Shown piece by piece: positions 1 through 12,000 of a stretch of DNA of 64,000 nucleotides. The stretch lies in assembly GCA_029243395.1 (NCBI GenBank), contig JAQWSE010000013.1:1-64000 (forward strand), given 5' to 3'. The DNA comes from Paracoccaceae bacterium (GTDB lineage: Bacteria > Pseudomonadota > Alphaproteobacteria > Rhodobacterales > Rhodobacteraceae). Under the pieces are notes generated by a model. The model ran no database searches, was not told the DNA's origin, and saw nothing but the letters and a program-made list of their open reading frames with translations. The position numbers and the translations under genes are program-made. Numbering within the stretch: position 1 is the stretch's first letter; each line of letters begins with the position of its first letter.

Positions 1-1
1 C

Positions 2-3000
2 CTAACAGCAAAGGACGGGGGTGCCCGAACGATTAATGTAGCGAATGCTACAGGAAGTTCCAAGGCTTTTACGATTGCCGGTGGTGATGGTGCCGATATT
101 CTTACGGGTGGAGCAGGAGCTGACATTATTACAGGTGGCGCCGCAAATGATACGATTCATATTGCGGCTGCTGGTCAAGGAAACTCCGATGTTATGGATG
201 GTAATGCTGGTACCGATACTCTTCAATTGTCCTCAGGAGCGCATGTTTTTGCATCTAATGGAAATTTTGCCAATATTGAAACAGTTTTAGCGAATTCATC
301 AGGTTCTAGCGTTAATTTGAGTGCTCAGTCAGAAGGATTTACCCTCACAGGAGGTGCTGGGGTTGATACGTTGATTGGGGGCTCCGGAGTAGACATTATT
401 ACTGGTGGCGGTGGAAATGATACTCTGACAGGGGGTGCTGGAAATGATACCTTTAATGTCAATAGCGGAACAGACTCTGTTACAGATCTTGGAGGTGCAA
501 GTGGGGGAGAAAGTGATGTTTTGGTTGTAAGTGGCTCGTCCACAGCTAATGCGACCGGTATTGTGGGGTTTACTGCTACCTCAAGTACAACAAATTCAGG
601 TATTGCCAATCTAACCGCAGCTAGCGGAGGGGGCACCATTGACATGACGAATGCTGGTGGCTCGGCTATTTACACAATTACTGGCGGTGCAGCTGCGGAC
701 ACTTTAAAAGGCGATGCCGGGAATGATATTTTTGTTATAGCTGCAGCAAATGAGGGTAATTCCGATACCATTGACGGTAAAGCAGGAACAGACACATTGC
801 AGGTTTCCGCAGGAACCCATGTTTTAACAAACGACTCAAAGCTTTTGAACTTAGAAAATATTACACTGAATGCATCTGGCTCCAATATTAATCTTACTAA
901 TCAAACAGAAGCTTTCTCAATTACAGCCGGAGCTGGCACAGATACCATTACTGGGGGTGGTGGAGCTGATATAATCATCATTTCTGCTGCAGGTGAAAGT
1001 AATTCGGATACGATTGATGGTGGTGCGGGTGCTGATACGTTAAATTTATCAGCTGGCAGCCATACATTTAGCACCGATGGCAAATTAGCGAATTTGGAAA
1101 CAATCCTGGCACATTCTTCAGGCTCAACAGTAGTTCTAACCGGTCAAACGGAAGGTTTTGCTATCACAGGAGCGAATGGGGTAGATACTTTTACAGGAGG
1201 AGCAGGCGCCGATACGCTAAAGGGGAATAGTGGAAATGATGTACTCACGGGTGGTGGTGGAAATGATACGTTCAACGTTACTTCTGGAACCGATTCCATT
1301 TCAGATCTAGCCACAGGAGATATTCTAAAGGTTTCTTCTGGAGCTATAGCTAACGCTACCGGTATCACGGGTTTTAATGCAGATAGCGGGACTACAAATT
1401 CGGGCACGGCCAACCTAACTGTTGCGAGCGGCGGTGGCACAATCAATATGTCAAGTGCAGGCTCAGGTGATTACAATCTATATGTTGGAGCCGGCACTGA
1501 TTCTGTGACGGGCGGGTCAGGCGCTGATACCCTGCACATAATTTCTTCAGGTCAAGGAAATGCTGATACTTTTGTTGGCGGTGCTGGTGCAGATATTTTG
1601 CAGCTTTCTTCCGGTTCACATTCTTTTACGAATGATGGTAAAGTGGCGACCGTCGAAACTATCAAAACACATTCGGGAGGTTCAACACTTGTTTTAACAG
1701 GACAAACTGAAAATTTCACAATAACAGGTTTTAATGGAGCAGACATTATTACGGGTGGAAATGGTGTTGATACCATTAGTGCAAGTGCAGGTAACGATAG
1801 CATTACTGGAGGCGCTGGGAATGATAGCTTTACTGGTGGGTCTGGGAATGACACATTTAATATCAATAGTGGTACAGATACAGTTACCGATTTAGCTTCT
1901 GGTGACATATTTGTGGTGAGTTCTGGGGCAACCATGGATGCAACTAATATTGCTACCTTTGTTGCCACTTCGAGTAGTACGAATTCAGGTGGTACGGCGA
2001 ATCTCACAGCACGGGCCGCAGGTGGAACCATCAAAATGAATAGTGCAGGCTCAGGGAATTACAATCTGAATTCTGGAGCTGGAACGGATACTCTTTGGGG
2101 TGGTGCTGGCAATGACATTATAACGATAGCCAATGCGACCGAAGGGGATGGTGATACAATAGACGGCTATGGAGGCACTGATACCCTCCAGTTATCAACT
2201 GGGACACATACTTTCACAACCGATAACAACATGCTCAAGAATGTGGAAAACGTTAAAGTTCATAGTTCAGGATCAACTGTTAGCCTTACCAACCAAACGG
2301 AAGGATTTACTATCACAGTCGGTGCTGGCACTGATAGTGTCACTGGAAGTGATGGCGCAGACATTATTACAATTGTAAATGCTGGAGAGGGCAATGCTGA
2401 CACAATAGTAGGGGGTGCAGGGGCAGACGTACTTGCGTTATCGGCAGGATCTCATTCTTTTACTAATGACTCGAAAATTCAAACTCTCGAAACAATTACT
2501 GCCCATGCCTCAGGTTCTACACTGGTTTTGACTGGACAAACCGAAGGTTTTACTATCACTGGCGGTGCGGCCGCTGATGATTTAACAGGAGGAAACGCTG
2601 CTGACATTATTACAGGCGGTGGTGGTAATGACACATTAGTTGGTGGTTCTGGGAATGACACCTTTAATGTTAATAATGGAACCGATACTATTACGCTGTT
2701 AGGCGGTGCTAGTGGCGGGGAAAGTGATAATCTTGTAGTCAGTTCAGGTGCTATTGCCAATGCGGCTGGCATAGTTTCCTTTACCGCTACTGTAGGTTCA
2801 AGCAATGCCGGTATAGCTAATTTAACTGCAAGGTCAGCGGGTGGCACCATTGACATGACTAATTCTTCCTCTGGCGTTTATAACATTACTGGCGGTGCTG
2901 GAAATGATACGCTTACTGGCGGTGCTGGAAATGATACCTTTAATGTGGCTGCGGCAACTGAGGCTGACGGGGATACCATAAATGGTGGAGGCGGGACTGA

Positions 3001-6000
3001 TAACTTGTTGTTGTCAACCGGAACGCATACCTTAACCACAGATGGGAAAATAAGTAACTTAGAGACTATTACTGCCCATGCTTCGGGTTCAACGGTTGTA
3101 CTTACAGGTCAGGCGGAAGCGTTTACCCTAGTGGGTGGTGCTGGTACTGATAGCTTAACTGGTGGTAGTGGTGCTGACACGCTAACCGGGGGTGGCGGAA
3201 ACGATACACTTGTTGGCGGTGCTGGAAATGATACCTATAATGTGGATTCAGGTACGGACGCGGTTTCTGGTCTAGCAACAGGAGATATTTTTGTTGTTAG
3301 TAGTGGTGCTATAGCTAATGCTACAAATATAACAAGCTTTGCAGCGACATTCGCCACTCGAAATGATGGTACGGCTAATTTAACTGTTGTAGGTGGTGGC
3401 GGCGTCATAGATATGACAAATTCTGCTGCAGGTATTTATACGATAAATGTAGGTGCTGGAACAGACACTGTTACGGGAAGTAGCGGAAACGATATTTTCG
3501 TTGTTTCTACAGCCGGACAAGGAGATGCAGATACCATTAATGGAGGAGCGGGTACTGATGAATTACAATTATCAACAGGTAGCCATTCTTTTACGACTGA
3601 TAACAAATTGGTCAGCATTGAAACTCTAACACTGAATTCTTCGGGGTCTACAGTCGTTTTCACGGGCCAGACTGAGGCATTAACTCTGACTGGTGGAGCA
3701 GCTGTCGACAATATTACAGGCGGTAATGCGGCTGACATTATTACGGGCGCAGCGTCTAATGATATTCTCGTTGGTGGTGCAGGGGCAGATATAATTTCTG
3801 GTGGTACTGGTAATGATACGATTACTGGCGGGGCTGGCAATGATGCTCTTACAGGTGGTGCTGGCAATGATACTTTTAATATCGATGCGGGGACCGATAC
3901 CATTTCAGATTTGGTCACAAATGATGTGATTGTAATAACTTCCGGTGCAACGCTAAATGCAACAGGAATCACGGCCTTCGTAGCAACCGGCGGTTCTAGC
4001 AATGGTAATTCAGCTGCTACATCGGCGAATCTAACAGCGGGATCAGGTAATGTAACCATTGATATGACCAATGCGTCAGGAAAGTATAATGTGGTTGGTG
4101 GAGCTGGTGACAATACCCTTAAAGCTGGAGCTTCAGACAGTATTGTTAAAGGCCAGGCAGGTAATGATATCATTGTAGGTAATGGAGGTGCTGATCAACT
4201 TTACGGCGGTGTAGGAAATGATTCCTTAACAGGAAATGCCGGAGCCGATACTTATAATGTGGATTCTGGAACCGATACGGTAGTAGGCTTAGTTACAACT
4301 GATATTCTAAAGGTGTCTTCCGGAGCAACAGCCAATGCCGCTAATATTACTGCCTTTGTAGCAACTTCGGATACCAGAAATGATGGAATAGCCAATCTTT
4401 CTACGGATAATAGCGGCCGCACTATTGACATGACTAATTCTAATGCAGGCTTTTACACGATAACAGGAGGATCAGGGACAGATACTTTAACAGGTGGTAC
4501 TGGAAATGATATAATAAATGGTGGTGGAGCAGTTGATATAATTGTTGGCGGATCCGGTGATGACGTCTTAACCGGCGGTGCTGCGAATGATAGTTTAACT
4601 GGTGGAGTTGGGAACGATACTTTTACTGTTGATTCTGGAACTGATGCCATTGTAGATCTAGGCGGAGCTAGTGGAGGTCAGACTGATATTTTAATTGTTA
4701 GTAGCGGTGCGATAGCTAATGCTACTAATGTTAAGAGCTTCACAGCATCAAGCAGTACCCGAAACGATGGAACAGCAAATCTAACCTCTACTTCATCAGG
4801 AGCAACCACTATCAATATGAGTGCCTCCGCATCTGGCCTGTATACCCTTACCGGTGGTTCTCAAATTGACACGATAACTGGAGGGTCTGGCAACGATATT
4901 ATTCTTGGTAATGCCGGGAATGATATTATTGTGGGAGGTGCAGGGAATGATAGTATCACTGGTGGAGCAGACAACGACTCTTTTACTGGAGGCGCTGGAA
5001 ATGATACCTTTAATGTAAATAGTGGTACTGATGCAATTACAGATCTAACAACAGGTGATATTCTAATAATCACCTCCGGATGCACGGCCAATGCTACGGG
5101 AATTACAGGATTTACTGCGACGTCAGCAACTGTCAACAACTCTATCGTTGCTAAAGGTAATTTAACGGCGGCAAGTGGTGGTGTCACCATCGACCTATCC
5201 TTGGTTACAACAGGTTCCTTTACCGTTACTGGAGGATCAGGAGCCGATACGTTGAAAGGTGGAGATGGGGGAGATATTATTGCTGGTGCCGGTGATAATG
5301 ACATTATTCAAGGCGGTTCAGGAGCTGATAGCTTAACTGGCGGAGCTGGTAATGATATTATGACTGGAAACGCTGGCGCAGACACATTTAATGTAGATTC
5401 TGGCACGGACTCTATTGTTGATCTAGCAACCACCGATATTCTAAAAGTAACAAGTGGTGCTATAGCTAACGCTACTGGAATATCCGCCTTTGTCGCGACT
5501 AGCGATACCACTAATGGTGGTGCTGCCAATCTTTCAGGGGCTAACACGGGAATAACCATAGACGTGACTAATTCTGCTTCAGGGGCTTACACAATTACCG
5601 GTGGTACAGGAGCTGATACATTAAAAGGTGGTACGGGCGCCGATACCATTTCCGGTGGAATAGGAAACGATGCAATTACTGGTAATGGCGGAGCTGACAT
5701 TATTACTGGGGGGTCCGGAAGTGATACGTTAACAGGAAATGCTGGTAACGACCGATTTAATGTAGATTCAGGAACAGATACTGTAACAGACCTTGGTGGT
5801 AGTAGCGGTGGGGAGAGTGATATTCTTGTCGTTAGCTCAGGCGCGATTGCTAATGCTACAAATGTAGTGAATTTTTCTGCCACTAGTAGTACTAGAAACG
5901 ATGGAGCAGCTAATTTAACAGCTAAAAGTTCCGGCGGAACAATTGTTATGACAAATTCGGCTGCTGGGGCTTACACCATAACTGGCGGTGCGGGAACGGA

Positions 6001-9000
6001 TACCCTTACGGGTGGAACAGGTAATGACACTATTGCTATAGCTGCAGCAGGTGAGGGGAATGCTGATACCATGGATGGTGGATCAGGGACTGACACACTT
6101 CAATTGTCAGCAGGAGCTCACTCTTTAACTACCAACAATAAGGTGGTCAATATTCAGACAGTGAATGCCCATGCATCCGGCTCCAGTGTTGATCTTACCG
6201 GTCAAGCTGAGGCATTTACAATCAGCGGTGCAGCTGGAGGCGATGTTCTTAAGGGTGGAAGTGGCAATGACATTATTACGGGTTCTGGAGGAGGAGATAC
6301 TCTTACCGGTGGTGCAGGAAATGATACATTTAACGTGGATAGTGGTACAGATACGGTCGCTGATTTGGGAGGCGCTGGAGGAGGGCAAAGTGATATTCTT
6401 GTTGTTAGTTCTGGAGCTACGGCTAATGCCACAAACATAGCTAATTTTGCTGCAACTTCAGCCACAAAAAATTCTGGAGATGCGACTCTTACGGGGGCAA
6501 GCGGAGGAAGCACCATCAACATGTCTAACTCAAGCCTAGGAGGTTATACACTAACCGGAAATGCTGGGGTGGATAACCTGACAGGAAGTTCAAATAATGA
6601 CATCATTTCTGGAGCCGGTGGAAATGATATTATTGTGGGTGGCTCAGGAAGTGATGCCATTACGGGCGGTGCAGGCAATGATAGCTTAACTGGAAGTGCT
6701 GGAGCCGATACATTTAATGTGGATGCGGGCACAGATACAGTAGTCGATTTAGGAACGGGCAATGATATTTTGAAAGTCAGTTCAGGTGCTATTGCCAATG
6801 CTATAAATGTAAGCTCTTTTACAGCTTCTTCGGATACAACCAATGCAGGAGCAGCTACGCTAACTGCGGCTTCAGGTGGCAGCACCATAACTATGACACT
6901 CTCTTCCTCAGGGGGTTACACCCTAACGGGCGCTGGTGGCGTGGATAATCTTACCGGTGGGTCAGGAGTGGATACTATTACTGGTGCTGCAGGTAATGAT
7001 TTTCTCACTGGAGGTGCAGGCAATGACATTATCACTGGGGGCGCTGGAAACGATACATTCACTGGGGGTGCTGGAAACGATACATTCAAGATTGATAGTG
7101 GCACAGATGCTATTTCTGATCTTTCAGGCTCAGATGTCATCCAGGTTAGCTCGGGAGCAATATTAAATGCGACCGGTATTAATAGTTTTACTGCGACATC
7201 ATCCAGTTCTAATGCTGGAGAAGCTAATTTAACGGCCGCTAGCGGTGGTAGTACTATTGATATGACAAACTCTTCTTCTGGAGCCTATACAATTACTGGG
7301 GGATCTGGAGCTGATACGTTAACTGGGGGTAGTGGTGCTGATACTATTGTTATTGCAATCTCTGCAGAAGGAAATTCCGACACGGTAGATGGAAAAGGTG
7401 GTTCTGATATTTTACAACTTTCATCAGGGGTCCATACTTTAACAACTGACAACAAATTACAAAATGTTGAAACAGTCAAAGCACATGCAGACGGTTCAAC
7501 CGTTGATCTTACAGGACAGACTGAGGCTTTAATTATTACGGGAGGGGCTGGAACGGATAGCCTCAAAGGTGGTAACGCTGGTGATACAATTAATGTTGTG
7601 AGCGCTGGTGAAGGTAATAGTGATACTCTGGATGGTGGTGGAGGATCAGACACGATTCAACTTTCAACAGGATCTCATGCCCTAACAACTGACAATAAGT
7701 TACTTAATGTAGAAACTATTTTGGCTCATGCGTCGGGCTCTACCCTTGATCTAACTGGACAAACAGAGGCAATCACAGTCACGGGCGGTGCGGCGGCAGA
7801 TACTTTAAAAGGTGGTAGCGGAGCGGACATCATTTCTGGTGCCGGTGGAGCTGACATTATTACGGGAGGTGCCGGTAATGACAGTTTAACTGGAAATGCA
7901 GGAAATGACACATTTAATGTTAATCTTGATACGGACACTGTCACGGATCTAACAACTGGAGACATCTTGGTTGTTTCTTCAGGGGCAATTGCCAATGCCA
8001 CGAATATTTCTGGTTTTAATGCAACTTCAAGCACGACCAATTCAGGAACTGCAAACCTAACAGCAGCCAGTGGTGGTGGGACTATTGACATGTCATCAGC
8101 TGGAGGAAGTAGTTCCTATAACTTAATTGGTGGAGCCGGGGTTGATACTCTAACCGGTGATGCGGGAAATGACACATTTACGGTGGCTGCTGCAGGTGAG
8201 GCGAACTCTGATACTCTAGACGGTGGAGGCGGGACAGACACCATTCAGTTATCAACGGGGGTGCACGCTTTAACGACGAATAGTAAAGTGCAGAACATAG
8301 AAACTATTTTAGCTCATGCAAGTGGATCCAATGTAGATTTAACTAATCAGTCTGAGTCTTTTACAGTCACCGGTGGAGCTGCTGTAGACACCCTAAAAGG
8401 TGGTGGAGCGGCTGACATTATTACTGGAAACGGTGGTAATGATGTGATCACTGGAGGAGGTGGCAACGACAGTTTGACGGGTAATGCTGGAAATGACACT
8501 TTTAATGTGGACTCAGGTACTGACACAATTACAGACTTAACTACGGGTGATGATCTTGTCGTGAGCGGAAGTGCAGTAGCTACAGCCAATAATGTTTCCG
8601 CCTTTGTGGCAGATAGTGATACGACAAATGGAGGCGCGGCGACTATCAATGCAGCCAGTGGTGGCAGTACTATTACTATGACGAATTCTTCTTCAGGTGC
8701 TTACACTTTAGCCGGTGGTGCTGGTGTAGACATTATTACTGGAGGTTCAGGTGCTGACATTATTACTGGAGCAGGTGGCAATGATGTGCTCAAAGGAGGA
8801 GGTGGCAACGACAGTCTAACGGGTAATGCTGGAAATGATACGTTCAGGGTTGACTCTGGGACTGACACAATCACAGACTTAACGACTGGCGATGACCTCA
8901 TCGTGAGTGGAAGTGCAGTAGCTACAGCCAATAATGTTTCCGCCTTTGTAGCAGATAGTGATACGACAAATGGAGGTGCGGCAACAATCAATGCAGCTAG

Positions 9001-12000
9001 TGGTGGTAGTACCATTAATATGGCGAATTCAGCATCAGGTGCTTATACTTTAGCCGGTGGTGCTGGTGTGGACATTATTACCGGAGGTTCAGGTGCGGAC
9101 ATTATTACTGGATCAGGTGGTAATGACGTTATTGCGGGCGGTACCGGAAATGATAGTATTACGGGTGGGGCAGATAATGATAGCTTTACCGGTGGTGGTG
9201 GCAACGATACCTTTAATGTAGATGCGGGAAGCGATACAATCACAGACTTAACGACTGGCGATGACCTCATCGTGAGTGGAAGCGCAACAGCTACAGCCAA
9301 TAATGTTTCTGCCTTTGTTGCTGATAGTGATACGACAAATGGAGGCGCGGCAACAATAAATGCAGCCAGTGGTGGTAGTACCATAACTCTGACCAGTTCA
9401 GCATCAGGAGCCTACACGGTTGCAGGCGGTGCTGGTGTGGACATTATTACTGGAGGTTCAGGTGCGGACATTATTACTGGATCAGGTGGTAATGACGTTA
9501 TTACGGGCGGTACCGGAAATGATAGCATTACAGGTGGGGCAGATAATGATAGCTTTACTGGTGGTGGTGGCAACGACACTTTTAATGTGGATTCAGGGAC
9601 TGATGCGGTTGCGGATTTAGCTACTGGAGATATTTTAGTTGTATCTTCTGGGGCAATTGCCAATGCTACAGGGATAACAGCATTTACTGCAACTAGCGGA
9701 ACAACAAACGCTGGAACAGCTAATTTAACTGCAAAAAGTACGGGCGGTACTATTGATATGTCTTCAGCAGGAGGTAGCACTGCTTATAATCTAATTAGTG
9801 GTGCCGGTACAGACACTCTTAAAGGTGATGCTGGAGGAGATACTTTTACTATAGCTGCAAGTGGAGAAGGTAACACGGATACTTTTGATGGAAATGGGGG
9901 AACGGATACTATTCAATTATCAACAGGAACTCACATTCTTTCTACAGATAGTAAGGTTGATGAAGTAGAAGTTGTGGCGACCAACGCTAGCGGTTCAACT
10001 CTTGATCTTACGGGTCAAGCCGAAGGTTTTACCATTACTGGTGGAGCAGGGGTAGACACCATCACAGGGGCTAATGGTGCTGACATTATTACGGGTGCAG
10101 CAAGCAATGACATTATTACTGGTGGGGCGGGAGCCGATAATATTACCGGTGGTGCTGGAAATGATACCTTAACTGGCGGTGCTGGAAACGACGTGTTTAA
10201 TGTTGATTCAGGTACTGACACAATTGCAGATTTAGCCACTGGCGATGACTTGAAAGTAAGCTCTGGAGCCGAGGCAACCGCTAATAATGTGGCAAACTTT
10301 GTGGCAGATAACGATACAACCAATGCAGGTGATGCTACTTTAAATTCGGCCAGTGGCGGAAGTACAATTACTCTTACCAATGCCGCATCAGGATCCTACA
10401 CTTTGGCTGGAGGATCTGGAGTTGATAATCTAACAGGTGGAGGTGCAACGGATATCATTACTGGAGGAAACGGAGATGACGTACTAACCGGAGGTCAGGG
10501 AAATGATAACATGACCGGTGGAAATGGTGCAGATACGTTCAAGGTGGATTCAGGAACGGACACTATTACAGACCTTTCGGGCAGTGATGTTTTGCAAGTC
10601 AGTTCAGGTGCTATTGCAAATGTCACAAACGTTAGTTCGTATACTGCAGGTGGAAGTACCAGTAATTCAGGGACAGCGAACATTACCACTGCAACCGGTG
10701 GCGGTACGGTTGACATGAGTTCGGCCGCAGGCAATTACAATCTTACTGGTCAGGGGGGTGTAGATACGCTAACTGGTGGGTCAGGAGCTGACATCATTTC
10801 TGCGGGAACGGGTGCTGATGCCTTAAGCGGTGGTGCTGGAAACGATGTTATCACAGGTGGTGATGATAACGATAATATGACTGGCGGTGCTGGCAACGAT
10901 ACTTTTAAAGTCGATATTGGCAATGACACTATTACCGATTTGACTACTGGGGATATTCTCATCGTGAGTAGTGGGGCCACTGCAAACGCAACAAATATTT
11001 CTGCTTTTGTAGCAACGAGCAGTACAACTAACTCTGGCGCAGCCAATTTAACAGCTGCGACCGGTGGTGGTAGCATAGATGTAGGAAATTCTGTCACAGG
11101 GGCTTACACGCTGACTGGCCTTTCAGGCAATGATACGCTTAAAGGCAATGGAAATAATGACACCCTTAACGGAGGTAGCGGCAATGATACTATAGACGGT
11201 CGAGGTGGCAATGATCAAATTGATGGCGGCTCTGGAAATGATATAATTATTGTTTCGACAGCAGGTCAAGGAAATAGCGACACTGTTGATGGTGGTGCAG
11301 GGGCTGATACACTTCAGTTGTCAACTGGATCTCATGCTATAGCTACTGATGCTTTATTGCAGAGTGTGGAGACAATTACTCTTAATTCTTCGGGGACAAC
11401 TATTGATCTTACTGGTCAAACTGAAGGTTTTACCATTACGGGTGGAGCAGCAACTGATGTAATTACTGCTGGTTCTGGTGATGACACTATAGATGGGGCT
11501 GCTGGAGCGGACACAATCACAGGAGCGGGGGGTGCTGATACAATTTCACTTGGCAGTTCAGATTCGGCGTCAGATATTATCATCTTTAATGCTTCGTCGG
11601 GTATGGATATAATTCAGCAATTTACAGCTGGAGCCTCCAACGGGGATATTTTGAAATATATTGGTAACCTAACCGATTCAGAAAGTTCTGCGAACACTTC
11701 AACCGGATCTGATGGAAGCGATCAGTTGCTCTCAGCAGACTTTACTGCTAATGCAACCAATAGCACCTTGGATATTACACATTTGGTAGTAGGTTTTAAA
11801 ACAGCTATTACACAAAATGGACTTTCATCAGGATCAGCCATTGATTTTACGGGAGCGGGCATTTCCTCTTCAATGATATTGAGTGCGATCGAAACATCTC
11901 TGGAAAATTCAAATGCTGGATCGGGAAATGGCTTGCTATCTGGCGCTTCAGCCCAGGTTACACAAGGCGATGCTAATGAAAGTAAACTCCTATTGTTCAC

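Noticed and set aside
325-12000. Dozens of long open frames on the minus strand across the RTX gene, rich in Pro, Val and Ser
   Set aside because: They are mirror frames produced by the repeated GGxGxD codons. They share one biased composition, break at module boundaries and have no ribosome sites.
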